Positions 16,901-25,052 of a DNA stretch of 64,000 nucleotides are shown one piece after another. The position numbers and the translations under genes were made by a program. The notes under the pieces are model-generated. The model was given only the letters and a program-made list of their open reading frames with translations, was not told the origin of the DNA and searched no databases. This stretch comes from Nocardia spumae. GTDB lineage: Bacteria > Actinomycetota > Actinomycetes > Mycobacteriales > Mycobacteriaceae. The number at the start of each line of letters is the position of its first letter. Position 1 is the stretch's first letter. Where the stretch lies: positions 4,278,001-4,342,000 of the forward strand of contig NZ_JAJFZL010000001.1 in assembly GCF_020733635.1 (NCBI RefSeq). The letters are read 5' to 3'.

Positions 16901-17479
16901 TTACCAGCGGGCCCGCTTGGCGCGGGCGAACTGGCGGAGGTTGGGGCGGCCGTGGGTGGTCCACACGCTGTGACCGGTCCAGCCGACGCCGTAGATGAAC
17001 CAGGCGATACCGACCGCGGCGCCGACGGCGAAGAACGCGATCACGGTGATCGCGACGACCACCACACCGGTGGCCGCCGGACGCCACCAGAACGCGATGA
17101 CCGCCCGCCACCGCAGCGCGGCGGCAACCCACGGATCGTCCAGGTCGTCCTCGGCGTCACCGGCCGGCAACGCCGCGGTGTCGCTGGTATCGAGGTCCGG
17201 CACCGCGGCCAGATGACGTGCCCGGCGTTCGGGGGTGTTCTTGGGCATGGCGTCGGGGAACATCGCGTACAGCTGTCCGATACTGGGGGTTTCGACATCG
17301 AGGCGCGCACCGTCGGCCGGTGTGGGTGCTTCGATCGCTCTCTCGGGGACGGGTTCGGTGTGGTCGGGTTCGATGGGTTCGGGCAGCATTTCGGGGTCCT
17401 CCTTTGCCTGCTGGTCCTGGGATTTGTCTGACTGGTCGTCGGGCTCGTCGTGGTCGCCGAAGTCCTTGGCGGGGCTCAC
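16901..17479 (-). CDS. Membrane protein with acidic cytoplasmic N-terminus
   Basis: The 192-residue protein begins with about 110 hydrophilic, acidic residues (DHDEPDDQSDKSQDQQAKED) followed by two probable membrane helices (ATGVVVVAITVIAFFAVGAA and GIAWFIYGVGW) and a short basic tail. GTG 17479 overlaps the stop of the coupling ATPase gene. Being coupled to that gene, it may help anchor or assemble the transfer machinery, but this is inference only. Confidence 0.65.
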   Translation of the reverse strand: MSPAKDFGDHDEPDDQSDKSQDQQAKEDPEMLPEPIEPDHTEPVPERAIEAPTPADGARLDVETPSIGQLYAMFPDAMPKNTPERRARHLAAVPDLDTSDTAALPAGDAEDDLDDPWVAAALRWRAVIAFWWRPAATGVVVVAITVIAFFAVGAAVGIAWFIYGVGWTGHSVWTTHGRPNLRQFARAKRARW

Positions 17480-19683
17480 GCGGGCGCTCCGCGGCCGTGG
17501 ATCAACGCGCCACCGGCACGCCGCCACCGGCCCTGCTTCGCGGTGGTGTGTTTGGTGCTCGGCTGCATCGGGCGCAGCGGGATCGTGTCGGGATCCAGCG
17601 GGGTGATCCGGCCCCAGGTCGCGGTGCCGCGGTTGACGTAGACGCAGTCACCGGGTTCGAGGCGCCGCAACAGATTCGGGTCGATGAGCAGGGCGTCCTG
17701 CATGCGGACCTGGCCCTCGTCGCCGTGGCGGTCCTTCATCGTGTGCCGCGACGGTTCCAGTGCCCGGCGGGTGCCGTAGAGGGTGACGACGTCGTCGGGA
17801 CCTTCCATGCCGAAGCACAGCAGTCCACCGGACCAGGCCTTCATGAGCTGTTTGGCGTCGCGGTCGGTGCCGGCCAGCGATTCGAACGAGTGCGCGCCGA
17901 CGATGCACGCCACGCCCTGCGATCGCAGTGCCTCGCACGCGTCGGTAAGGCTGGCGCCCTCGGACACTCGGGAGAATTCGTCGATGGTGAAGGTGATCTC
18001 GCAGCCATGCGGGGTCGAAGCGACCTGTTCGACCAGCTTGATCACGGCTTTGGCCTGCGAGATCGCGACACTCTTCTGTGCGGTGCCCGGAACGGTGATG
18101 AACCAGTAGTCCTTGTCCAGCAGATCGAACGGTCCGTCGAACACCCCGTCCAGCTCACGGAACAGGTTGTCGAAACGCGCGGTCTCGGCCGGCAGGACCG
18201 GCTGCTTGCCGTCGTTCGCGGCGACGATCGCGTTCAGCTCCGCCCGGTGCGCCGGTTTATCCGGGAAGACGAAATGCCCGTCACCGTTGAATTCACCGCC
18301 CCACGCGTGCCACAGCCACGCCGGGTCGAACCGCGACATGAACTCCTTCGAGTTGGCCGGCGGGTTCTCGCTCGGCCCCTTCCCCGTGTCCGGGCCGGGG
18401 GCATCGACGATCAAGTGCACCAGCGAGATACGGAGTTCTTCGTAGAACTTCTGCGCCGAATCACTGGCCTTCGCCGTCGGCGCCAGGTCCTCGATGACGT
18501 GCCGCAACGGGCCGGGCTTCAGCGCCCAGATGTTGAGTTTGTCGGCCGGGACCATCGCGATCCGCGACGGATGCACGCCACCGGCGAGCAGCGCCGCTTT
18601 CAGATCGGCGTAGGTGACCAGGTCCTCGATGCCGCCCTTGCAGGACAGAAAGACGCTCACCGCGCGTTTGGGCTTGATCCCCAACGCCTTCCGCGTCGCC
18701 GCTGGCATACCCGCGGCGGCCAGATAGCGTTCGTGGCTGGCGAAGTGCGAGGCCACCGACAACCGGCACTCACCTGTGGTCTTGCCCGAACCGGGACCGC
18801 CCAGGATCCCGACGTGCTTGCGGACCGCGGCATGCGGAATCGTCAGCAAGGTGTCGGTGGTCGAGCGAAGTTGCCCGGCAACGGATTTGCGATGCTGGCT
18901 CACCGTGGTGGCCTGCCGTCCGAGCACGATGGCGCGGCGGCCCCGCCCGCGGCCGGTGACCGTGGTCAACGGTGTGGCGCGGCCTGCCAACGCGCGGGCG
19001 GCGTTGAACTTGGCGTCGATCTCGCGGCGCTGCGCACGCTCGGTAGCGGGAATGTCCTTCTTGCCGACGGTGTGGAGCTGGTTGCGATTGCGCGCCCACC
19101 ACCACGTCGCCGCCGCCAGGGCGACCGGGATGCCGGTGACGCTCATGTCCAGCATGGCCGGCAGCCAATCGGACTCGACCGCGAGCGCGGTGCCGTGGGC
19201 GAACAACTCCAGCGGCGCCCACGGCGACGTGCCGACCACCGCGGTGGTCGCGGGCAGGATCAACGAGGCCGTCGCGTAGTTGCGCAGCCGCGCCGGCTCC
19301 CACCCCATGCGCCGCGCCTGATAGATCGCCGCCGCGGTCATCGCGCCGGTGACACCGACTCCGACACTGGCATCGGCGAGAAACGCGCCCAAGTGATGCA
19401 CCCATTCGTTACCCGGGTGCAGCGACGGATCGTGGGTGTTCATGAAGTGCAGCAACCCCGGCTCTTTCGTCTGCTCACCGTGCTGGGGCGTCACCTCGAA
19501 CACCGGATGCTGCGCGGGCGCCGGCGCGTTTCCGCAGTCCTGCGGAGTGATCAGCGGCTGGCAATCGCCCGCCGGCGCGGGGACGGCCTGCTGCGGTGCC
19601 GGTGCGGTGGCCGCGTCGCAGTCGTGCGGGGTGATGATCGGCTGGCACTGGGTCGGTGCGGGGATTCTGTCGAACGTGGTCAT
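17476..19683 (-). CDS. VirD4/TraG-like coupling ATPase
   Basis: The 735-residue protein has an N-terminal stretch with two CQP-x-ITP-x-DC repeats, about four hydrophobic segments (residues 105-210), and a P-loop ATPase domain. Walker A is GGPGSGKTT near residue 298 and Walker B is FTIDEFSR near residue 566, followed by blocks such as GVACIVGAHSFESL. This layout is that of type IV coupling proteins, membrane-bound hexamers that pump DNA into the mating channel. An FtsK/TraB-type pump is the alternative, but the insertions between the Walker motifs fit VirD4/TraG better. ATG 19683 overlaps the previous stop (ATGA). Confidence 0.78.
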   Translation of the reverse strand: MTTFDRIPAPTQCQPIITPHDCDAATAPAPQQAVPAPAGDCQPLITPQDCGNAPAPAQHPVFEVTPQHGEQTKEPGLLHFMNTHDPSLHPGNEWVHHLGAFLADASVGVGVTGAMTAAAIYQARRMGWEPARLRNYATASLILPATTAVVGTSPWAPLELFAHGTALAVESDWLPAMLDMSVTGIPVALAAATWWWARNRNQLHTVGKKDIPATERAQRREIDAKFNAARALAGRATPLTTVTGRGRGRRAIVLGRQATTVSQHRKSVAGQLRSTTDTLLTIPHAAVRKHVGILGGPGSGKTTGECRLSVASHFASHERYLAAAGMPAATRKALGIKPKRAVSVFLSCKGGIEDLVTYADLKAALLAGGVHPSRIAMVPADKLNIWALKPGPLRHVIEDLAPTAKASDSAQKFYEELRISLVHLIVDAPGPDTGKGPSENPPANSKEFMSRFDPAWLWHAWGGEFNGDGHFVFPDKPAHRAELNAIVAANDGKQPVLPAETARFDNLFRELDGVFDGPFDLLDKDYWFITVPGTAQKSVAISQAKAVIKLVEQVASTPHGCEITFTIDEFSRVSEGASLTDACEALRSQGVACIVGAHSFESLAGTDRDAKQLMKAWSGGLLCFGMEGPDDVVTLYGTRRALEPSRHTMKDRHGDEGQVRMQDALLIDPNLLRRLEPGDCVYVNRGTATWGRITPLDPDTIPLRPMQPSTKHTTAKQGRWRRAGGALIHGRGAPA

Positions 19684-20480
19684 GCGGTGCCCTCCCGTCT
19701 GGCTGCGGGCAGATCGATCGAGCGGTGCGCGATGACGTCGGCCAGCGACCGCAAACGGATGTCGGGACGGGCCGGGATCCGGCCCGCGTGGATGAGGTCT
19801 TCGATCACGCCGATCAGCGCGCGACTGATCTGCTCGGTGCCGTAGACGTAGAGCAGGCCGGCGTCGATCGCGGCGGCCTGCTTGTAGGCGTCGACCACCG
19901 TGGTGGCCAGCCGCTTCTTCGTGGGCCGCTTCAGCGTCAGCTCGACCTCGACGGCCAGCCAGCGCCCGTGGTGCAGATACCGGCCGTCGTGCACATGCGC
20001 ACGCCCGAATCCGGCCTTGCGTGGTACGAGACCGCCGCGGTCGATGACCATCAACCCGCCGGGGCGCTGCCCGGCCGCGATCGCGGCATCGCGCAGCAGA
20101 TTCCGTTCGGGCACCCACAGTGATTCGTCCAGTCCGCACAGCGCGGCCCGCACCCGGGAGACGGCCAGTTTGTGAGTGATGTTGGTACCGGTCGGATTCC
20201 ACGGCGACACTGCGTGATCGAGGCGCTCGGCAGCCACGGTCGGCCACGGCCAGATCACCGTCACATCCCGATCAGCGTTGTCCGGGCGGATCGACACCGA
20301 CCGCAGCACGCCGAAACCGTCACGCCACCGCTCGATCAGCGTGTAGGTGCGGGAACGCTCAGTGCCGCACGCCAATTGCACGGCGGCGAAGTCGAGACAC
20401 CACTGCTGGCAGGCGAAACGGGTGACCTGTTCGTCGCGGTCGGTCCACTGCAATCGCGGGTTCGGCTTGGGACGTGTCAT
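19680..20480 (-). CDS. Replication-relaxation family protein
   Basis: A 266-residue protein with an N-terminal winged helix (DEQVTRFACQQWCLDFAAV, then ERSRTYTLIERWRDGFGVL) and a C-terminal part containing RWLAVEVELTLKRPTKKRL and LLYVYGTEQISRALIG. This fits the replication-relaxation family found on plasmids and integrative elements of Gram-positive bacteria, whose biochemical role is still poorly known. It lies directly upstream of the coupling ATPase, and its ATG overlaps the stop of the helix-turn-helix gene inside the conserved junction motif. Confidence 0.72.
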   Translation of the reverse strand: MTRPKPNPRLQWTDRDEQVTRFACQQWCLDFAAVQLACGTERSRTYTLIERWRDGFGVLRSVSIRPDNADRDVTVIWPWPTVAAERLDHAVSPWNPTGTNITHKLAVSRVRAALCGLDESLWVPERNLLRDAAIAAGQRPGGLMVIDRGGLVPRKAGFGRAHVHDGRYLHHGRWLAVEVELTLKRPTKKRLATTVVDAYKQAAAIDAGLLYVYGTEQISRALIGVIEDLIHAGRIPARPDIRLRSLADVIAHRSIDLPAARREGTA

Positions 20481-21364
20481 CGGTCCAGCCCCCAATCCAT
20501 GTCGGGCCGGTCGGTAGCGCCGGCTGAGGTGGTGGTTTGAGCGAGCGAGAACCGCCGATCACGCACGACCGTGCGTGTCGTGGTGTGCAGCTGCTCGGCG
20601 ATCTGCGGCGCCGACCGCCCCTGAGCGGTGAGTTCGGCGACCTGAGCGCGACGCTCGCGCCGCAGCTCCTTGCTCGTCCGCGGTTGCCATCCGCCACGAA
20701 CCGCACGTGCATCGGGGTCGTCGAGCGCGTCTTCGTCCCACTCGAACGGCAGCGCCCAGCCACGCTCACGGCCATACGCACGCGCCCGATCCGACGGCCC
20801 CGGCGTCAACTGCAACCGGTCGAACAGCGCTTTGATGTCGCGGTCACGCCCGGCCGGCAGAGATTGCCCGGTGTGGCTGTCGGGCAGCACACGCTCGGTC
20901 AGCGCGGCTATCGTGGTGTGATTGGGCTTGATCCCCAGTTCATTGGCCAGATGGCTCTGCGGATACCCGTAGGCGATCAGTGCCTGAATCCGCCGCCGCG
21001 CCCCGGTGATCGGCACCAACGCCGTGTCCGCGGCGACGTCGCCGACCCGTTCGGGCACCTCGACCGCCAGAATCGCCTGCTCGGTCTTCGCGCTGATGTG
21101 CGTAGTTTCCGGGCGGGCAAGGTTGGACATCGTCGCCTGGCTGACCCCGGCCAGCTCCGCCACGTGCTTCGGCTTGAGTCCGGCCGCGAACAGCTGCTCG
21201 ACGTGCGCACGAGCACTATCGGGCGTGACGCGCGGTTGCCAACGGCCGTACGCCATTTGGCGGCGCCGGTGCCGGCTGTACGCGGCCTTGCACATCCCGT
21301 GGCCTTGATCGCCCGGTCGGCCGCAACCACAGCTGCACATCGGATGAGCGTCGGAGCGCGTCAT
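20477..21364 (-). CDS. DNA-binding protein with cysteine cluster and two HTH
   Basis: This 295-residue protein begins with a short cysteine cluster (CSCGCGRPGDQGHGMC) that could bind zinc. A helix-turn-helix follows at KPKHVAELAGVSQATMSNL, another region at QSHLANELGIKPNHTTIAAL, and a last one at RSAPQIAEQLHTTTRTVVRD. It probably regulates the element or takes part in its replication. It ends in DMDWGLDR, one of five such tails, and overlaps both neighbours by four bases. The long upstream open frame is a shadow. Confidence 0.72.
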   Translation of the reverse strand: MTRSDAHPMCSCGCGRPGDQGHGMCKAAYSRHRRRQMAYGRWQPRVTPDSARAHVEQLFAAGLKPKHVAELAGVSQATMSNLARPETTHISAKTEQAILAVEVPERVGDVAADTALVPITGARRRIQALIAYGYPQSHLANELGIKPNHTTIAALTERVLPDSHTGQSLPAGRDRDIKALFDRLQLTPGPSDRARAYGRERGWALPFEWDEDALDDPDARAVRGGWQPRTSKELRRERRAQVAELTAQGRSAPQIAEQLHTTTRTVVRDRRFSLAQTTTSAGATDRPDMDWGLDR

Positions 21365-22389
21365 CGGTCCAACCCCCAATCCATCTGCGGACGCGCCATA
21401 TTCGGGCGGCGTGGAACATTGACCGCGGGAACCTGACGTGGTCCGGTGCTTCGCCCGGCCGGGCCTTCGCGGTAGAGGGCGAGCTGATCGGCCGGGATGC
21501 GGGTGAGTTCGTTGATGTCGTGGCCGGCGTCGAAGTGGTCCGACAGGTCCTTGCCGGTCGCGGCCTGCATCACCTCGACGCGCCCACCGATCCCCTGCAG
21601 GCGGTCGTGCACGCTGATCGCGTGGTCGAACCCGGGGCCATCGCGGTCGGCGACGATGACCACGTGCCGGGCGCCGCGAAGCTGCTCGGCGTGCTCGGGC
21701 CGGAACTTGCCCGCACCACCCGCGTTGCAGGTGGCCGGGTACCCGGCGGTGATCGCACGATCGACGTCCTTCTCGCCCTCGCACACCAGAATCGGGTGAC
21801 CCTGCTCGATCGCCCACGCCACGATCGGCGCCTGATACAGCACCGGCTTGAACCCACCCGACACCCACGTGCGGTCGGAGGTATCCCAGCGGCGCTGATA
21901 GAAGCCCTTCTCGATGCCGTGCTCGTGCGGGGTCTCGGTCCGGACCACCTGCCCGACAGGCTCATTCGCCGCGGTCGTGTAGGTGTAGGTCGCCACCCGC
22001 CGCCGTTGCCCGGTCACAGCACCCAGATCATGCGAAGGCTGCTGCGGCCGCGGACGGCGAACCGGATTCGGCGCTGCGGCCGGCCGGCGCTGCTGCCCGG
22101 CCCGCTGCCCGTTGCGGCCACGCTCGGGCAGGTGATCGAACAGATCACGCACCCGAATGTGTGCGGCCTCCAGTACTTCTTCCTGCGGGCATCCGGCGAA
22201 ACAATTGACGATCGTCTTCTCTCGACGTGGGTCGTACTTCACTCCCAGCGACGGCGAGGAGTCCTCGTGCGCCGGGCAACGGAACTTCGTCCACTGCCCG
22301 GAGTTGCTCGACGCCTCGACGGTGACCTGTCGCAACGCGTCCACTACGCGGTCGAACGACGCACCGTGGGAATGGTCATGGGCGTTCAT
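21361..22389 (-). CDS. CHC2 zinc finger-TOPRIM DNA primase-like protein
   Basis: In this 342-residue protein, residues 30-72 form a CHC2-type zinc-binding domain (RCPAHEDSSPSLGV, then TIVNCFAGCPQEEVL) and residues about 190-280 a TOPRIM fold (ILVCEGEKDVDRAITAG, GARHVVIVADRDGPG) with the expected glutamate and DxD. It lacks a helicase domain. Such proteins prime DNA synthesis during replication or transfer of mobile elements, like TraC-type primases. It ends in QMDWGLDR and is coupled to both neighbours by four-base overlaps. Confidence 0.82.
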   Translation of the reverse strand: MNAHDHSHGASFDRVVDALRQVTVEASSNSGQWTKFRCPAHEDSSPSLGVKYDPRREKTIVNCFAGCPQEEVLEAAHIRVRDLFDHLPERGRNGQRAGQQRRPAAAPNPVRRPRPQQPSHDLGAVTGQRRRVATYTYTTAANEPVGQVVRTETPHEHGIEKGFYQRRWDTSDRTWVSGGFKPVLYQAPIVAWAIEQGHPILVCEGEKDVDRAITAGYPATCNAGGAGKFRPEHAEQLRGARHVVIVADRDGPGFDHAISVHDRLQGIGGRVEVMQAATGKDLSDHFDAGHDINELTRIPADQLALYREGPAGRSTGPRQVPAVNVPRRPNMARPQMDWGLDR

Positions 22390-23123
22390 CGGTCCACCCC
22401 CCAATCCAGCTCCATCTGCCCGCTGGGAGTGGTGTCGGCGCCGGTGATCTGGTCGTACAGCTGCTGGCCCAGGTGTTCGGTGTAGGCCGGTGGGATGGCT
22501 TCGGCGAGTTCGCCGCGCACATCGGTCCAGTCGATGCCCATGGCTTTCTGCCACTGCGGCACGCTGCCCTTACCGCCCCCGGACCCGTACACCGCCACAT
22601 ACGGGCCCGCGTGCAGTTCACCGTGGCGATAGCCGCCCACCCGCCCCCGGTGGGCGGGATGGTCAGGCCGAGTCACCGACCATCGGTCGACCTCGAAGTA
22701 CCGGTGGCGGATCACCCCGAGCCCGAACATCTCCCCGCACAGGGTCACGTCACGGCGAATTCTGGCGCCGGGCACGTTCTCGATGACGGTCGGCACGCGC
22801 AGCCGTGCCAGCGCGACGCGCGTGGCTGGGATCAGCTGCGGATACTTGTCTGCCAGGGCCTGATTCGTCCCGGTGGTCAGTGCGCACGACGCCTGGCACG
22901 GCGGGGATGCGTGGACTGCGTCGAACTCCGTGCCGTGGGCGGCGACGAATTCCAGGGCGTCACCGCGGTGGAACTCGAACGGATAGTTGGGCTGATCGAC
23001 GATATCGACACCGACGACGTCGAACCCGGCCCGGTGGTAGCCCATCGCGGCACCACCGGCCTTGCAGAACAGGTCCAGCAACCGCGGCCGCGTCGACCCG
23101 CTTCGGAATGACAACTTGGTCAT
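22386..23123 (-). CDS. DNA (cytosine-5) methyltransferase, orphan
   Basis: A 245-residue enzyme with the C5-methyltransferase order: motif I (LLDLFCKAGGAAMGYHRAGF), the catalytic PPCQ loop of motif IV (ASPPCQASCALT), and the ENV of motif VI (VPTVIENVPGA). The target-recognition region is short, so it is at the small end of the family. No restriction enzyme is nearby; the usual role of such orphans on mobile elements is protection from host restriction or control of gene expression. ATG 23123 overlaps the previous stop; the protein ends in ELDWGVDR. Confidence 0.85.
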   Translation of the reverse strand: MTKLSFRSGSTRPRLLDLFCKAGGAAMGYHRAGFDVVGVDIVDQPNYPFEFHRGDALEFVAAHGTEFDAVHASPPCQASCALTTGTNQALADKYPQLIPATRVALARLRVPTVIENVPGARIRRDVTLCGEMFGLGVIRHRYFEVDRWSVTRPDHPAHRGRVGGYRHGELHAGPYVAVYGSGGGKGSVPQWQKAMGIDWTDVRGELAEAIPPAYTEHLGQQLYDQITGADTTPSGQMELDWGVDR

Positions 23124-23425
23124 AGCGGCATCACCTGCACGGCGTCTTCGAAGCTGGTCAGCCGGGCTCGGCAATGACGGGCTCCGCACCGGATGGTCCG
23201 GTACGCATCGAAGGTGTCCCGGAGATCGGTCAAACAGCTATCGCAGGCGAAAACGACTGTGCTGCAGCACAAGGTCGTCACAATCCAGCACACCGGATTT
23301 TCGCAGGGACGTCGGTCTGCCAGCAACTCGCACTCGGGGAGAAGGTCGTCTGTGAACAGCCCCGCGAGCGCGTCCTGCTCGACGTTCTGCGCGTAATCGA
23401 GGATCTGTGAACGCGACTGGGTCAT
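23120..23425 (-). CDS. Small cysteine-rich (zinc-ribbon-like) protein
   Basis: The 101-residue product carries cysteines in pairs (CENPVC, TLCCST, FACDSC, IRCGARHC), a spacing that suggests a zinc ribbon with FACDSC and RCGARHC as the outer knuckle. The N-terminus is acidic and helical. It is translationally coupled to both neighbours. The function is unknown, but nucleic-acid or protein binding would fit. Confidence 0.65.
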   Translation of the reverse strand: MTQSRSQILDYAQNVEQDALAGLFTDDLLPECELLADRRPCENPVCWIVTTLCCSTVVFACDSCLTDLRDTFDAYRTIRCGARHCRARLTSFEDAVQVMPL

Positions 23426-23931
23426 CGGTCCACCCCCCGGTCCTGCTCCAGAAATGCACCGGATCCGAGCCACTGGCCGGGCACCCGCCCTGGAGTACGC
23501 ACGGTGGGCGGTGTCGGCGCGTCGACCGAGACGAGCCGATCGGCGGTCTCCGGATGCCGGGCCGCCGCGCTGGCGAGGTGCGGGATCTGCTGCGCCGGCG
23601 TGGGAATCGAGGTCTTCTGGGCTTCCGCCTCCGAGGCGCGGACCAGCTTGACCGCCTCACGCGGGTCGACCCCGATACCGAGCGCCAGCGTCTTGATCTG
23701 CGGCCAATCGCGCCGGGCGTACGCCCGTACCCGGTGGGTGTTCGACAGGCGTGCGACCACCAAGGCGTCGCGGGCTTCCTCCGCGGTCAGGTCATTGCGG
23801 CCGGGCAGCCACGACACCTGCCAGCCCTGCTCGCCGAGTGTGGCGGTGTGCGGCAGATCGTCGAAGCTCATCCGGTTCGGCGCCACACGTACGCCGGCCG
23901 CCCTGGCGGCGTGAGTCAGACGAGTGTTCAC
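23422..23931 (-). CDS. Hypothetical protein, paralogue of the next gene upstream
   Basis: A 169-residue protein starting at GTG 23931, which overlaps the previous stop. Its middle (WQVSWLPGRNDLTAEEARDA, then TLALGIGVDPREAVKLVRA) matches the gene at 23928-24287 in order and spacing, so the two are diverged tandem duplicates. After this shared domain it has a proline-rich tail that ends in EQDRGVDR. The function is unknown; the last helix resembles a small DNA-binding helix pair. Confidence 0.65.
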   Translation of the reverse strand: MNTRLTHAARAAGVRVAPNRMSFDDLPHTATLGEQGWQVSWLPGRNDLTAEEARDALVVARLSNTHRVRAYARRDWPQIKTLALGIGVDPREAVKLVRASEAEAQKTSIPTPAQQIPHLASAAARHPETADRLVSVDAPTPPTVRTPGRVPGQWLGSGAFLEQDRGVDR

Positions 23932-24287
23932 CGGTCCAACCCCCAATCCCGCTCCACAGCGGTCGGATTCGAGGTCTTCTCGACCGTCGGCGTCGTGGTG
24001 CGGATGAGGCCGATCGCCTCGTTCACGGTCAATCCGAGCGTGCTGGCCCATTCGCGGGCTTCCAGCCGATCGGGTGCGACTGCCAACCGCATGCCGGCGC
24101 GTGCCTGATCGGGCGTGAACTGACGGCCAGGAAGACCGGTGAAGGCCCATTTGCCGTCACCGACGTCCATCGCGCGGTGCTCGGTCGCCTCCGATCGCAT
24201 GACACCGTGGTCGACGGTGATCGAAGGAATCGCCGGTGCCGCGGCGCGCGCCCACTCGGCCGGTCCCCATGACTTCGGCAGCTTCAT
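23928..24287 (-). CDS. Hypothetical protein, paralogue of the next gene downstream
   Basis: A 119-residue protein with the same core as its downstream neighbour: WAFTGLPGRQFTPDQARAGM, then TLGLTVNEAIGLIRT followed by a TVEKTS linker. The N-terminus (WGPAEWARAAAPAIPS) is its own. It ends in ERDWGLDR and passes translation to the next gene through a GTGA overlap. A short conserved element-specific family; function unknown. Confidence 0.65.
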   Translation of the reverse strand: MKLPKSWGPAEWARAAAPAIPSITVDHGVMRSEATEHRAMDVGDGKWAFTGLPGRQFTPDQARAGMRLAVAPDRLEAREWASTLGLTVNEAIGLIRTTTPTVEKTSNPTAVERDWGLDR

Positions 24288-24601
24288 CGCGTCGTCACCC
24301 CCTGCGGGGCACCGCATTCGGCGGGCACGACGGCGACCGATCCGGTGCCCGGCTGCGGGCAGACCACGACGGTCGGTTGCTGGTTCCCGTGCCGGTCGAG
24401 CAGTAGAACCGCGGCGTAGAACCCCGCCGCGAACGTCAACGCCAGCACCAACAGCGCCGCGCGCTGCCGCGCGGTCAGCATCGGTGCCCGGCGGGAACGG
24501 CCGCTCGTGGGCAGTCCGCCGCCGATCCAGGAATCTCCGATACCGAACGGCTCACCGGTCTTGCGATCGAAGGTGTAGTAATAGCGGTCCGTGGTGCTCA
24601 T
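24284..24601 (-). CDS. Single-pass membrane protein
   Basis: The 105-residue protein has a tyrosine-rich cytoplasmic N-terminus (DRYYYTFDRKTGEPFG), one membrane helix (RAALLVLALTFAAGFYAAVL) and a short exterior tail with two cysteines. It is coupled on both sides. Such small membrane proteins are common in transfer operons, but no family is recognised. Confidence 0.6.
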   Translation of the reverse strand: MSTTDRYYYTFDRKTGEPFGIGDSWIGGGLPTSGRSRRAPMLTARQRAALLVLALTFAAGFYAAVLLLDRHGNQQPTVVVCPQPGTGSVAVVPAECGAPQGVTTR

Positions 24602-24750
24602 CGCCGCGCCCCCGATCGCCGCGGGCGGCGTCGCCAGCCAGCCCACAGAACCACCAGGAACACCACGGCGAGAACGGTGCTCGGCGAGACGAGGAACAGC
24701 AGGACCGCGAGAACGAACAGGATGCTCAGGAACTCCGTTGCCAGCCTCAC
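24598..24750 (-). CDS. Small two-helix membrane protein, 50 aa
   Basis: A GTG at 24750 overlaps the stop of the upstream gene and the stop at 24598-24600 overlaps the next ATG, leaving exactly a 50-residue product. It has two hydrophobic segments (EFLSILFVLAVLLFLVS and VLAVVFLVVLWAGW) and a strongly basic tail (RRRPRRSGARR). The GTGA and ATGA overlaps with no gap make translation likely despite the small size. Function unknown; the shape resembles holin-like or small assembly proteins. Confidence 0.6.
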   Translation of the reverse strand: MRLATEFLSILFVLAVLLFLVSPSTVLAVVFLVVLWAGWRRRPRRSGARR

Positions 24751-25052
24751 GCCGCATCACCGCCAGCGGGCAACTCCAGCACCTGCGCGACCTCGACGGC
24801 CTGGGCAGCCTGCATGTCGGCGATGCCGGCATCGAGCAAATCGCGCATCAGGATCGCCTGATCGAGCGTCAGCTGCATCGACATGTCGCTGCAGGTCCCG
24901 GGCTCGACCGCAACGACCAACCTGTCGATGCTTTCGGCGTACCGGACCTTGAACGAGCCGCGGACGCTGGTGGTGACAAAGACGCCGTCAACGTCCTCTT
25001 GGTGTCCGTACTTATTGATTTGGGAAACGTGGGCTCCCATGAAGTCCCGCAT
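24747..25052 (-). CDS. Hypothetical protein of the element
   Basis: A 101-residue acidic protein with a mostly beta N-terminus (GVFVTTSVRGSFKVRYAESI) and a helical C-terminus (LTLDQAILMRDLLDAGIADM). No motif is recognised. ATG 25052 overlaps the preceding stop as TGATG. It is the second gene of the long leftward operon. Confidence 0.62.
   Translation of the reverse strand: MRDFMGAHVSQINKYGHQEDVDGVFVTTSVRGSFKVRYAESIDRLVVAVEPGTCSDMSMQLTLDQAILMRDLLDAGIADMQAAQAVEVAQVLELPAGGDAA

Noticed and set aside
17218..19845. 875-codon plus-strand open frame opposite the coupling ATPase
   Set aside because: A typical high-GC shadow: arginine-rich, with no motif, fully antisense to a P-loop ATPase.
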